Of a stretch of DNA of 64,000 nt, positions 17,211 through 26,228 are shown in pieces. The notes under the pieces are model-generated. The model worked only from the letters and a program-made list of their open reading frames with translations, ran no database searches and was not told where the DNA came from. Positions within the stretch are counted from its first letter, which is position 1. Each line of letters opens with the position of its first letter. The DNA lies in the NCBI RefSeq assembly GCF_005298075.1, contig NZ_SZZH01000003.1:248001-312000 (forward strand), given 5' to 3'. The position numbers were made by a program, and so were the translations under genes. Origin of the DNA: Nakamurella flava. Lineage in GTDB: Bacteria > Actinomycetota > Actinomycetes > Mycobacteriales > Nakamurellaceae.

Positions 17211-17738
17211 TCAGACCTCGACGTCCCGCGCGGCCGACGGGTCGTGGGCCGGGGCGGACAGGTCGCAGGCGTCCTCGGCCGGGTCGGCGGGGCTGCCGCC
17301 GAGAACGGTGTCGCAGATGTCGCTGAAGTTCTCCAGCTGGGCGTCGCTGAGCGGGTCGAACATCATCGACTTGACGGTGCGGGCATGCAGCGGGGCCAGT
17401 TGGACCAGGGTCGCCTGGCCGGCCTCGGTGAGCGAGGCGATCTGCCCTCGCCGGTCGCCGGCGGCGGCGGTGCGGCGGACCCAGCCGTTGCCCTCGAGCC
17501 GGGCGACGGCGTGGGACAGCCGGGACTGGGAGGACCCCACGACGCCGGCCAGCTCGTTCATGCGGAGCGACTGCTGGGGAGCCTCGGAGAGCATGGCCAG
17601 GATCAGGTAGTAGGCGAACGGCATGTGCCCGTGGTGCTGCATGTCGCGTTCGATGGTCTCGTTCAGCCGCCGCGACATCCGCAGGAACGAGCGCCAGACC
17701 TGCTGCTGTTCGCTGGTCAGCCACGGGTCGTCAGCCAT
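17211..17738 (-). CDS. MarR family transcriptional regulator
   Basis: About 175 residues with a winged helix-turn-helix: helix region LRMNELAGVVGSSQSRLSHAVARLEGNGW is read in two parts, with recognition helix SSQSRLSHAV and the wing basic motif GDRRGQIASLT. It is divergent from an extradiol dioxygenase gene, and a palindrome lies between them at 17781-17801, so it probably represses that gene and itself and responds to an aromatic ligand. An in-frame GTG at 17765 would add nine residues; the ATG at 17738 matches the usual MarR N terminus. The acidic C-terminal tail (DACDLSAPAHD) is longer than usual and probably disordered. Confidence 0.9.
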   Translation of the reverse strand: MADDPWLTSEQQQVWRSFLRMSRRLNETIERDMQHHGHMPFAYYLILAMLSEAPQQSLRMNELAGVVGSSQSRLSHAVARLEGNGWVRRTAAAGDRRGQIASLTEAGQATLVQLAPLHARTVKSMMFDPLSDAQLENFSDICDTVLGGSPADPAEDACDLSAPAHDPSAARDVEV

Positions 17739-17780
17739 GTGTCCAGTATTCCCGTTCGTCGTCACGGTGGTTCACCCCAC

Positions 17781-17801
17781 TAGTTATTGAACTCTCAACT
17801 A
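17781..17801. promoter_or_regulatory. Putative MarR operator
   Basis: A 21-base AT-rich palindrome with outer arms TAGTT and AACTA and inner arms TTGA and TCAA, in the 83-base gap between the divergent MarR and dioxygenase genes. Its size and symmetry suit a MarR dimer. The link is by position. Confidence 0.65.
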
Positions 17802-17821
17802 TACGGCGGTAGCGTGCGGCC

Positions 17822-18610
17822 ATGGCCACCACCGCCGAACGCATGCCCGTCCTGTACCTGTCCCACGGCGCCCCGCCGTTGGCCGACGACGCGACGTGGA
17901 CGGCCGAGCTCGCCGCCTGGAGCGACGACCTGCCCCGGCCGTCCGCGGTGCTGGTGGTCTCCGCCCACTGGGAGTCGGCGCCGACCACGGTCGGCGCGAC
18001 CGAGACCGTCCCGCTCACCTACGACTTCTGGGGTTTCCCGCAGCGGTACTACGAGGTCACGTACCCCGCTCCCGGCGCGCCCGAACTCGCCGCCGACGTC
18101 CGCGGCCTGCTCGCCCGCCCCGGCCACGACGTGCACTCCGACCCGCACCGCGGGCTCGACCACGGCGCCTACGTCCCGCTCAAGGAGATGTTCCCGGCGG
18201 CCGACGTCCCGGTGCTGCAGATGTCGATGCCCAGCCTGGACCCCCGCGAGCTGTTCACCCTCGGACAGCGGCTCGCCCCGCTGCGGGATCAGGGCGTGCT
18301 GATCGTCGGCTCCGGTTTCACCACCCACAACCTGTCGCTGGCCGATTTCGGCGACACCTCCGGCCACGGCCCGGGATGGGGGCGCGAGTTCGACGCCTGG
18401 GCCACCGAGGCCGTCGAGTCCGGTGACGTCGACGCCGTCCTCGACTTCGAGAACCGCGCCCCGGCCGCGCGGATCGCCCACCCGCGGACCGAGCACTTCG
18501 CGCCGCTGTTCGTCTCGCTCGGCGCGACCGCCGACGACTGGGCCGGTGCCCACAGCACGGTCGACGGGTTCTGGTACGGCATGGCCAAGCGCTCCTTCCA
18601 GCTGCACTGA
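17822..18610 (+). CDS. Class III extradiol ring-cleavage dioxygenase (DODA/YgiD type)
   Basis: A 262-residue LigB-superfamily enzyme, non-heme Fe(II)/zinc type, related to 4,5-DOPA dioxygenase and YgiD. Likely metal ligands are His in LYLSHGAPP near residue 15, His in VVSAHWES near residue 56, His in DHGAYVPL near residue 118 and His in NLSL-region GFTTHN near residue 169. Conserved WGFPQRYYEVTYPAPG is characteristic. It likely opens catechol-type rings, but the natural substrate is not evident. It is divergent from a MarR regulator with a shared operator-like palindrome, so induction by an aromatic compound is plausible. Length is normal for the family. Confidence 0.92.
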   Translation: MATTAERMPVLYLSHGAPPLADDATWTAELAAWSDDLPRPSAVLVVSAHWESAPTTVGATETVPLTYDFWGFPQRYYEVTYPAPGAPELAADVRGLLARPGHDVHSDPHRGLDHGAYVPLKEMFPAADVPVLQMSMPSLDPRELFTLGQRLAPLRDQGVLIVGSGFTTHNLSLADFGDTSGHGPGWGREFDAWATEAVESGDVDAVLDFENRAPAARIAHPRTEHFAPLFVSLGATADDWAGAHSTVDGFWYGMAKRSFQLH

Positions 18611-18639
18611 CCAGCGCGTTCACGGGTGATGATGGGTCG

Positions 18640-19845
18640 GTGACCGGCCCCTTTCCGCCCCTTGATGCGATCCACCGGACCGACCCGGCCGTCAGCCCCG
18701 CCGAGCTGGCCGCCCTGCACCGGGCCGTCGAGCTCGCCGACCGGGGCGCGGGCACCGTGCTGCCCAATCCGGTGGTCGGCTGCGTGCTGCTCGATCCCGA
18801 CGGCCGGACCGTGGGGGAGGGCTGGCACCAGCGGGCCGGCGGCCCGCACGCCGAGGTCGTGGCCCTGGCCGCCGCCGGGGAGGCGGCCCGCGGCGCCACC
18901 GCGGTCGTGACCCTGGAGCCCTGCAACCACACCGGCCGGACGGGGCCCTGCCGGCAGGCCCTGCTCGACGCCGGGGTCACCCGGGTGCTGGTCGCCGTCC
19001 GCGACCCGTGGCCCACGGCCGGCGGCGGCATCGCGGCGCTGCGGGCCGCCGGGGTCACTGTGCTCGACCTCCCGGAGCTGGCCGCCGGCGGTGATCCCGC
19101 GGCCGTGTCCGTGGTGAGCGCCGCCGAGGAGGTCAACCGCGTCTGGCTGGCGGCGGTCCGTCGGGGACGGCCGTGGGTGACACTCAAGGCCGGGATCACC
19201 CTGGACGGCCGGGTCGCCGCCGCCGACGGCACCAGCCGGTGGATCACGTCACCGCCGTCCCGGGCCGACGTGCACGTGCTGCGGGCCGCGGTCGACACGA
19301 TCATGGCCGGGGTGGGGACGGTGCTGGCCGACGATCCGCTGCTGACCGTCCGCGACGACGCCGGCCGGCCGTCGGTACGCCAGCCGTTGCGGGTGGTGGT
19401 CGACTCCACGGGGCGGACGCCGGCCGCGGCGCGGGTCCGGGACACCGGCGAGTCCGCCGCCGGGGCGGCGACCTGGATCGCGACGGCGCAGGAGGTGGGC
19501 GCCGGCGCGGACGGCCGGGTCGATCTGGTCGGCCTGCTCACCGAGCTGGGCCGCCGCGACCGCCGGCACGTGCTGCTGGAGGGTGGACCCACCCTGGCCG
19601 CCGCCGCACTGGACGCCGGACTGGTCGACGAGATGTGGCTCTACGTGGCCCCCATCGCCCTGGGTGCGGGGCCGTCGGTGCTGCAGGGCGGACGGGTCGG
19701 CACCCTGACCCAGGCCCACCGCGGCGAGCTGATCGACGTGGCCCGGTTCGGCCCGGACGTCCGCTTGCGGTACCGGTTCGAGACGACCAGCCTGGGGGAC
19801 CCGGTTGGCCCGCCCGGGCCCGGGGTATCCGATTCGATGATCTGA
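18640..19845 (+). CDS. ribD: Bifunctional riboflavin biosynthesis deaminase/reductase RibD
   Basis: A 401-residue enzyme for the second and third steps of riboflavin synthesis. The N-terminal cytidine-deaminase-like domain has the zinc and catalytic motifs PHAEVVAL and EPCNHTGRTGPC. The C-terminal reductase domain begins near residue 165 (RPWVTLKAGITLDGR) and contains the NADPH-binding segment VLLEGGPTLAAAAL. The GTG at 18640 is taken as the start, giving the usual N terminus; the ribosome site is weak. The rest of the riboflavin pathway is not in the window, and the gene sits 29 bases after the dioxygenase without an obvious functional link. Confidence 0.95.
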   Translation: MTGPFPPLDAIHRTDPAVSPAELAALHRAVELADRGAGTVLPNPVVGCVLLDPDGRTVGEGWHQRAGGPHAEVVALAAAGEAARGATAVVTLEPCNHTGRTGPCRQALLDAGVTRVLVAVRDPWPTAGGGIAALRAAGVTVLDLPELAAGGDPAAVSVVSAAEEVNRVWLAAVRRGRPWVTLKAGITLDGRVAAADGTSRWITSPPSRADVHVLRAAVDTIMAGVGTVLADDPLLTVRDDAGRPSVRQPLRVVVDSTGRTPAAARVRDTGESAAGAATWIATAQEVGAGADGRVDLVGLLTELGRRDRRHVLLEGGPTLAAAALDAGLVDEMWLYVAPIALGAGPSVLQGGRVGTLTQAHRGELIDVARFGPDVRLRYRFETTSLGDPVGPPGPGVSDSMI

Positions 19846-19914
19846 CCCACCCGGTGACCGCCCGGCCGATCCGCCCGCCGACGGCCGCGATCACCTCGGA
19901 ACGAGGAGAAGTCC

Positions 19915-20361
19915 ATGACTCTGGCCGCCAAGCTCCGCCGGGCGCCGCTGCGCCTGACCACCGGTGCATTCATCCTCAACAGTGGCCTGGGCAAGTGGGC
20001 CGGTGGCGAGGAACAGGCCAAGGGCATCCACGGGATGGCCGCCGGCGCCTATCCGGCCCTGCAGAAGATGCAGCCGGCGACGTTCCTGCGGACCCTGTCG
20101 GTCGCCGAGATCGCCACCGGCGCCGTCCTGCTCGCCCCCATCGTCCCGGCCGGGATCGCCGGGGTGGCGTTGACCGCGTTCGCCGGTGGCCTGGTCGGTC
20201 TGTACCTGCGGACCCCTGCCCTGCACGAACCGGGCGGCGTCCGGCCCACCCAGGACGGTATCGCCATCGCCAAGGACGTCTGGATGGCCGGCGCCGGAGC
20301 CAGCCTCATCATCGACGCCGTCACCACCCGGTCGAAGAAGAAGGCCCCGGCCACCGACTGA
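19915..20361 (+). CDS. Small DoxX-like membrane protein
   Basis: A 148-residue integral membrane protein with about four hydrophobic segments (RLTTGAFILNSGLGKW, SVAEIATGAVLLAPIVPAGIAG, ALTAFAGGLVGLYL, DVWMAGAGASLIIDAV). The N-terminal GAFILNSGLGK segment resembles DoxX-family proteins. The ATG has an excellent ribosome site (GAGGAGAAGTCC). It lies 69 bases after ribD and ends in a basic tail (RSKKKAP). Function is unknown; DoxX proteins have been tied to redox homeostasis. Confidence 0.8.
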   Translation: MTLAAKLRRAPLRLTTGAFILNSGLGKWAGGEEQAKGIHGMAAGAYPALQKMQPATFLRTLSVAEIATGAVLLAPIVPAGIAGVALTAFAGGLVGLYLRTPALHEPGGVRPTQDGIAIAKDVWMAGAGASLIIDAVTTRSKKKAPATD

Positions 20362-20368
20362 TCGCCCA

Positions 20369-20399
20369 GGCCCGGCCGACCTCAGTGGTCGGTCGGGCC
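20369..20399. terminator. Hairpin between convergent genes
   Basis: Arms GGCCCGGCCGACC and GGTCGGTCGGGCC pair at 12 of 13 positions around a five-base loop. The stop codon of the leftward small gene falls in the loop, so the hairpin may terminate both transcripts. Confidence 0.6.
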
Positions 20400-20558
20400 C
20401 GCGTCCTCCGCGGTCGCGTCGCCGTCGGCGCCGGTGAGCTCCTCGGGTCCGCCGGCGAATCCGCCGCCGCTGTACTCGCCCTCACCGCGGAACGCCGACT
20501 GCTCGGCCGCCTCGCCCTGCTCGGTGTAGCCCGGATCATCTGATCGCGGTGTGCTCAT
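20382..20558 (-). CDS. 58-residue acidic Gly/Glu-rich hypothetical protein
   Basis: A very small protein with no hydrophobic segment, rich in Gly, Glu, Ala and Asp (FRGEGEYSGGGFAGGPEEL) and probably disordered. A good ribosome site (TGGAGG, seven bases upstream) and a four-base ATGA overlap with the gene before it show it is truly translated. It ends in GPTDH. Function unknown; the pair of overlapping tiny genes is the main clue to its role. Confidence 0.7.
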   Translation of the reverse strand: MSTPRSDDPGYTEQGEAAEQSAFRGEGEYSGGGFAGGPEELTGADGDATAEDAGPTDH

Positions 20559-20767
20559 CGCAGTACCTCCAGTAGTCCCGGGGTCGACGTCCATGCCGTG
20601 ATCAGGCCGTTCGTCCGGACGGACGGATCGCTGCGGTCGCCGGAGACCAGCAGCACCACGGCGAACACGATGGCGGCCAGCACGACGAACGTCACGGCCA
20701 CGATGATCAGCAGTTTCTTGCCCGAGCGCCCGCTCGCGGCGCCCAGCCGGTCGTCGCGCGCGCTCAT
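20555..20767 (-). CDS. 70-residue single-pass membrane protein
   Basis: A short basic N terminus (SARDDRLGAASGRSGKK) is followed by one strong membrane helix (LLIIVAVTFVVLAAIVFAVVLLV) and a polar tail of about 28 residues that ends VLR. The last codons overlap the start of the downstream 58-residue gene (ATGA), so both form one translationally coupled unit. No family is recognised. The tail contains a Trp and may face outside. Confidence 0.75.
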   Translation of the reverse strand: MSARDDRLGAASGRSGKKLLIIVAVTFVVLAAIVFAVVLLVSGDRSDPSVRTNGLITAWTSTPGLLEVLR

Positions 20768-20903
20768 GCCCGGTCACCCCGGCGGTCGGCCCGGGGCGGG
20801 CTGCTCGCCCGGCTCCGGGTGCTGCGTGGCGTGCCCCTCATGGTGGCCCTCCGTGCGTCCGTGCGCGGTCCGCTCTGTTGGGGACCCCGCTGTTGTCGCC
20901 TGG

Positions 20904-21677
20904 TTACTTCCCGTCCCGGGACGGAACGACGCACCCGCCCCGGTCGTCCGGGACGCCAGGCGACACCGGCGAAAGGCGGGCTCCGGGCAGCGCCGGCGGC
21001 ACACCCGGGATCAGCCGGTCGGTGTGCCCGGCCGCGACGAGTCGCCCCCACGCCCGCCCGACGTCCGTGGGGACCGGCTGCGCCGCGGCCAACCCGGTCC
21101 GGGAGACGACGGCGACCCGCTGCAGGTCGCCGACCAGCATCCCGACCACCCGTGCCGGGCCCAGGCGCTCGGCGTACTCGCGGAACGCGACCCGTTCCGC
21201 GGTCGAGCGGACCACCGGTCCCGGCCACAGTCGAGCGGTGACGGCGCGGGCGTAGCGCAGCTGGTAGGGCTTGCCGACCAGGATCAGCCCCGCCGCCGGG
21301 AGACCGAGCTGCCGCACGAGCCGACGGCTGCGAACGACGTTCTCGACGGTCGACCGGGCCCCGTCCTCCCGGAACACCCGGCCCGGTGGCACCCCGAGGC
21401 GGACGGCCTCGGCCGCGAACGCGGCCGCCTCACCCTGCGGGAACGTCGCCGCCGTCGTCCGCGAGGTGGCCCCGGTGCAGACGAGCGCGGCCACCCGGCC
21501 CCGCCCGAACAGCTGGGCCGCGCGCCCGGCGGGGGCGAGGTCGTGGCTGCCCAGGACCAGGGCGAGGGTGTACTGCGGAGCCGGATCCGTCGTCGGCCCG
21601 TCGGGCAGGTCGTCCAGCCGCAGGAAGTCCCACAGCCGGCCGGCGTCGGCCAGATCGGTCGACGTGGGCTCCGGCAT
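20904..21677 (-). CDS. DUF218 family protein (YdcF/SanA type)
   Basis: About 257 residues. The core reads ALVLGSHDLAPAGRAAQLFGRG, VCTGATSRTT, GVPPGRVFREDGARSTVENV and LILVGKPYQLRYARAV, which match the DUF218 fold with its conserved nucleotide-like Glu/Asn motif. Family members bind SAM or act in envelope biogenesis, but their reactions are poorly known. It has no signal peptide or membrane helix, so it is the cytosolic YdcF subtype. The C-terminal 50 residues are Pro/Gly-rich and may be disordered. The ATG at 21677 is chosen over an upstream start at 21806, which would lie within the divergent gene. Confidence 0.85.
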   Translation of the reverse strand: MPEPTSTDLADAGRLWDFLRLDDLPDGPTTDPAPQYTLALVLGSHDLAPAGRAAQLFGRGRVAALVCTGATSRTTAATFPQGEAAAFAAEAVRLGVPPGRVFREDGARSTVENVVRSRRLVRQLGLPAAGLILVGKPYQLRYARAVTARLWPGPVVRSTAERVAFREYAERLGPARVVGMLVGDLQRVAVVSRTGLAAAQPVPTDVGRAWGRLVAAGHTDRLIPGVPPALPGARLSPVSPGVPDDRGGCVVPSRDGK

Positions 21678-21747
21678 GCGGTGATTGTGTCCGGTCGGCG
21701 GCGCGAGAATGGCGTCCGGCGGGGGCTGGCACACGGAAGGACCGAGG

Positions 21748-22320
21748 ATGACGGACGCGACGACCGCGGAGGCGAAGCAGTACCGACGGACCGCGGCGCG
21801 GTTCACCGAGCTGGTCCGCGGGGTCCCGGACGCCGCGACCTGGGACCAGCCGGCGCCCGTCGCCGGCTGGACGGCCCGGGACGTCGTTGGTCACCTGGTC
21901 GGCTGGTTCCCCGGATTCCTGGCCGGCGGATCGGGCATCGAGCTGCCGGCCGGACCGTCCGTCGCGGACGACCCGGTGGCCGCCTGGCAGGTGATGAGCG
22001 ACGGGGTGCAGGCCGTCCTGGACGACCCGGACTCCGCCGGACGACTGCTCCGCAACCCGCACCTCGGGGAGGTCCCGGTGCCCCGGGCCGTCGATCAGTT
22101 CTTCACCACCGATGTCTTCCTGCACACCTGGGACCTGGCTCGGGCCACCGGCCAGGACGAGACCCTGGACGCGCAGCGCTGCGCCGACCTGCTGGCCGGG
22201 ATGGAGCCGATGGACGAGATGCTCCGGGCGAGCGGCCAGTACGGGCCGAAGGTGCCGGTGCCGGACGACGCCGATCCGCAGACCCGCCTGGTCGCGTTCA
22301 TCGGCCGGGACCCCCGATGA
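21748..22320 (+). CDS. TIGR03086/DinB-like metal-binding protein
   Basis: About 190 residues of the DinB superfamily, maleylpyruvate-isomerase-like N-terminal type. The region WTARDVVGHLVGWFP carries a likely metal His, and FTTDVFLHTWDLARATG carries another, matching the helical bundle with three metal ligands used by mycothiol-dependent enzymes. A mycothiol-linked transferase role is plausible but not shown. The ribosome site is GGAAGGACCGAGG. The stop overlaps the start of the ceramidase-like gene by four bases (ATGA), so the two are co-translated. Confidence 0.88.
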   Translation: MTDATTAEAKQYRRTAARFTELVRGVPDAATWDQPAPVAGWTARDVVGHLVGWFPGFLAGGSGIELPAGPSVADDPVAAWQVMSDGVQAVLDDPDSAGRLLRNPHLGEVPVPRAVDQFFTTDVFLHTWDLARATGQDETLDAQRCADLLAGMEPMDEMLRASGQYGPKVPVPDDADPQTRLVAFIGRDPR

Positions 22321-23615
22321 CCCCCGCCGCTCGGCCCGGGGGGCTGCGGGTCGGCGCGGCCGTCGTCGACGTCACCCCGGCCGACACTGAGCTGCCGGCC
22401 CCGTTCGTGGGGATCGACGATCCGATCGCGGCCCGCGCCATCGTCGTCGACGACGGTTCCGCCCGGGCCGCCCTCGTCGCGGTCGACATCGTCGGTCTGG
22501 GCAGCGAGGTCTGGGCCGAGGTCGCCGACCGGATCGCGACCGAGCACGGCATCGCGGCCGACCGGTTGGTGCTCTCGGCGACCCACACCCACAGCGTGCC
22601 CAGCAGCCTCGGCCCCCGCCTGGTCGGGTCGATCGTGGACGCGGTCGGCCGGGCCGCCGCCGCGGTGCAGCCGGCCACCCTGTCGGTCGGCCTGGGCGAC
22701 TGCCACATCAACGTCAACCGCACCCTCTTCGACACGGCCGTCGGCCAGTGGCGGGAGGGCCGCGACGACCAGGGCCCGTCCGACAAGACCCTGGCCGTGC
22801 TGGTTTTCCGGGCGCTGGACGAACGACCGATCGCCGTCTGGTTCCAGTACGCCGTGCACGGGGTGGTCACCGGGCTGCGCGATCTCATCGGCCCGGACAT
22901 TCCTGGGTTCGCGTCCGCGCACGTGGAGGCCGCGCTCGGTCCGGAGGTGGTCGCGATGTTCAGCAGCGGCTGCGCCGGGGACCAGAACCCGATCGTCTAC
23001 CGGCAGACGGTCGAGCTGCGGGCGCGACGGGTGGCCGAGCATGCGGCCCGGGGCATCGACATCAGCAACGACATGCCGCCCGGCGGCGTCGGTCTCGACC
23101 GGGACGACCCGGTGGTCGCCCGACTGCTCGACGAGCAGCGGCGGGTCGCGCAGGCGCTCGGGGTGGTGCTGGCCGAGGACGTGCTGACCGTCGTCGCCGA
23201 GCGGTGCGACCGGCCCCGGACCGCGGTGCGGGTGACCGGGGCGCAGCGGGTCGTCGAGCTGCCCGGTCGACGGCGGACCGACCGCGGCCGCGCCGGGCGG
23301 CCCGGTGAGTACGTCGACGCCGATCCGGTGCCGCTGCGGATCGGAGTGCTGCGGTTGGGCGACGTGGTGCTCGGCTGGGTCGACGCCGAGGTCTTCACCG
23401 AGATCGGGCAGCGGCTGCGGCGGGAGTCCCCGGCCCGCTACACCCTGCTGTCCACCCTCACCAACGGCTGGGCGCCGTCGGGATACGTCGCCAGCAACAC
23501 CGCCGCCGGCTTCCACACCTTCGAGGTGCTGGCCAGTTCCCTGCAGCCGGGGCGCGCCGAGGCGGCCATCGTGGCCACGGTGCTCGACCTCGCGGCGGAG
23601 ACCGCCGCCGACTGA
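22317..23615 (+). CDS. Neutral/alkaline ceramidase-like N-terminal domain protein
   Basis: A 432-residue protein of the neutral/alkaline non-lysosomal ceramidase N-terminal family. Zinc-site segments of the family are visible: SATHTHSVPS around residue 83 and QYAVHGVVTG around residue 180, and the SSGCAGDQNP loop around residue 220. The C-terminal beta-sandwich of true ceramidases is missing and there is no signal peptide, so this is a cytosolic short form, an amidohydrolase of unknown substrate. Start ATG 22317 overlaps the previous gene by four bases. It is convergent with a MarR gene that ends 16 bases away. Confidence 0.88.
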   Translation: MTPAARPGGLRVGAAVVDVTPADTELPAPFVGIDDPIAARAIVVDDGSARAALVAVDIVGLGSEVWAEVADRIATEHGIAADRLVLSATHTHSVPSSLGPRLVGSIVDAVGRAAAAVQPATLSVGLGDCHINVNRTLFDTAVGQWREGRDDQGPSDKTLAVLVFRALDERPIAVWFQYAVHGVVTGLRDLIGPDIPGFASAHVEAALGPEVVAMFSSGCAGDQNPIVYRQTVELRARRVAEHAARGIDISNDMPPGGVGLDRDDPVVARLLDEQRRVAQALGVVLAEDVLTVVAERCDRPRTAVRVTGAQRVVELPGRRRTDRGRAGRPGEYVDADPVPLRIGVLRLGDVVLGWVDAEVFTEIGQRLRRESPARYTLLSTLTNGWAPSGYVASNTAAGFHTFEVLASSLQPGRAEAAIVATVLDLAAETAAD

Positions 23616-23630
23616 TCAGGTCAGGGCCGG

Positions 23631-24098
23631 TCAGCGCTGGGGGTCGGCGGCCTGCAGCTGCAGGATCCCCTGGACGATGCGGTGCAGCTGCTCGTGCTGC
23701 GGGTCGCTGATGCCCAGGGCGTCGGCCTCGTTGGCGGCGACGACCCGGGGCCAGGCCCGGGCCAGCAGGGCGCGGCCGGTCGGGGTCAACTGGACGGGGT
23801 TCGGGCGGCCCGAGCCCCGTTCCCCGGTGCGCTGGACGAGACCGCGTTCGATCAGCACGTTCAGCAGGTGGTTGGCGCTCTGCGGTCGCATGAGGATGCG
23901 GTGGGCCAGCTGGGCCTGGGTGAGGAAGGGCTCGACGGAGAGCTGGGCCAGCGCGCCGAACTGGATGGGGGTCAGCCCGTACGGGGTGAGGACGTCGGTG
24001 AGCATCGTCTCGAAGCCGCGGGCGGCGCGGATGACCGCCCACGTCAGCAGCCCGTCCAGGTCGGCCCGGTCGGCCGGCAGCGCCGCGTTGTCGCTCAT
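23631..24098 (-). CDS. MarR family transcriptional regulator
   Basis: A 155-residue MarR protein. The winged helix covers TQAQLAHRILMRPQSANHLL, then the wing GERGSGRPNPVQLTPTGRALL. It is divergent from an NmrA-type oxidoreductase, with only 43 bases between them containing a palindrome, so it very likely represses that gene and itself. The Pro/Arg-containing wing lacks the usual DRR, replaced by GRPNPV, which can change ligand or DNA preference. Length is normal. Confidence 0.92.
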   Translation of the reverse strand: MSDNAALPADRADLDGLLTWAVIRAARGFETMLTDVLTPYGLTPIQFGALAQLSVEPFLTQAQLAHRILMRPQSANHLLNVLIERGLVQRTGERGSGRPNPVQLTPTGRALLARAWPRVVAANEADALGISDPQHEQLHRIVQGILQLQAADPQR

Positions 24099-24116
24099 CG
24101 ACCCACCTCACCACAA

Positions 24117-24130
24117 ATCAGAATCCTGAT
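24117..24130. promoter_or_regulatory. Putative MarR operator with overlapping promoter
   Basis: Arms ATCAG and CTGAT around AATC form a perfect palindrome in the 43-base gap between the divergent MarR and NmrA-type genes. TGATACTGT directly beside it resembles a -10 element for the rightward gene. Confidence 0.65.
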
Positions 24131-24141
24131 ACTGTGGGGCC

Positions 24142-25050
24142 ATGGTCGATTCCTCCCGTTGCGAGACCGACGTCCCGACCGCCGCGGGTGGGCCGGTGCT
24201 GGTCACCGGGGCCACCGGCACCATCGGGTCCGAGCTGATCCGGCTGCTCACCGCTCAGGGCGTCCCCGTCCGCGCCCTCGTCCGCCGCCGCGACCAGCAG
24301 CAACGGCTGGCCGGGTCGGGAGTGGAGGCGGTGCTCGGTGACCTCGACGATGCCGACAGCCTGCGGCGCGCCCTGACCGGCTGCGATCGGCTGTTCCTGC
24401 TCACCGCGCCCTTCCCGGGCCAGCTGGACCAGGAGAGGCGCGCGATCGATGCGGCTGTCACCGGGGGAGTGCAACGGCTCGTGCGCATCTCGGCCGGCGA
24501 CTCCAACGTCAGTACCGACGTGCCCTGGGCGAAGGCCCACGCCCAAGCCGACACGTATCTCGCCACCACCGAGCTGAACTGGACGGTGCTGCGGGCCAGC
24601 GCCTTCCTGCAGAACTTCGCCGGGTCCGCCCCGGCGATCCGGCGGGGGATCCTGCCGCAGACGACGAAGAACGGCGCCGAGTCCTGGATCGACGCCCGCG
24701 ATGTCGCCGCCGTCGCCGCGCGGGTGCTCACCGAGGACGGCCACGACCGGGCCACGTACTTCCTCACCGGCCCGCAGGCCCTGACGATGGCCGAGATCGC
24801 CGCCGTGTTCGGTCGCGTCCTGGGTCGGCGGGTGCGCTTCGTCCAACTGCCCGGCTACGTCTTCGCCGCGATGCTCCGGGTCGCCGGCAAGCTGTCGCCG
24901 TTCACGACGAAGGGGCTGCGAATCCAGTTCGCCGGTGTGGTGCGCCCCGGTCACGACATCGACACCACGTACGAGGTGCCGCGGCTGCTGGGCCGACCGA
25001 GCCGGACGGTCGAGGACTACCTGCGGGACCACCTGGACATCTACCGCTGA
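24142..25050 (+). CDS. NmrA-like/atypical SDR NAD(P)-binding oxidoreductase
   Basis: About 302 residues. The nucleotide-binding motif TGATGTIG occurs near residue 20, followed by VRALVRR, which suggests NADP(H). It lacks the YxxxK motif of classical SDRs and matches the NmrA/atypical SDR group ([43 protein letters not shown]). Such proteins act as quinone or small-molecule reductases or redox sensors. It is probably controlled by the divergent MarR regulator through the palindrome just before its start. A predicted C-terminal helix region ([14 protein letters not shown]) is normal for the group. Confidence 0.9.
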   Translation: MVDSSRCETDVPTAAGGPVLVTGATGTIGSELIRLLTAQGVPVRALVRRRDQQQRLAGSGVEAVLGDLDDADSLRRALTGCDRLFLLTAPFPGQLDQERRAIDAAVTGGVQRLVRISAGDSNVSTDVPWAKAHAQADTYLATTELNWTVLRASAFLQNFAGSAPAIRRGILPQTTKNGAESWIDARDVAAVAARVLTEDGHDRATYFLTGPQALTMAEIAAVFGRVLGRRVRFVQLPGYVFAAMLRVAGKLSPFTTKGLRIQFAGVVRPGHDIDTTYEVPRLLGRPSRTVEDYLRDHLDIYR

Positions 25051-25151
25051 GCGACCGTCGGTGTCCGGCCGTCGAACGGGTACTGCCGGGGCGATCGGCA
25101 GACTGGGGTCAGCCGCTTCGCCCGAGCACCGCCGACCGAAGGACAGCACCC

Positions 25152-26084
<933 letters not shown>

Positions 26085-26228
26085 GCGCGACGCAGCCCGC
26101 GGACCCTTGGGGCCTCGGATGCTGAGTGGGTGGGCACTGGGCTTGTTCATGCATCGACAAACTGCGTAATGGATGGGCGATTCGTACGTCCCATGTCGAA
26201 ATGCTCCGAACGTCTGGGGGACCTCGAC

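Noticed and set aside
20598-22316. Long rightward reading frame upstream of the ceramidase-like gene
   Set aside because: It runs antisense over the DUF218 and small genes and then over the TIGR03086 gene in another frame; only the part from ATG 22317 has family character.
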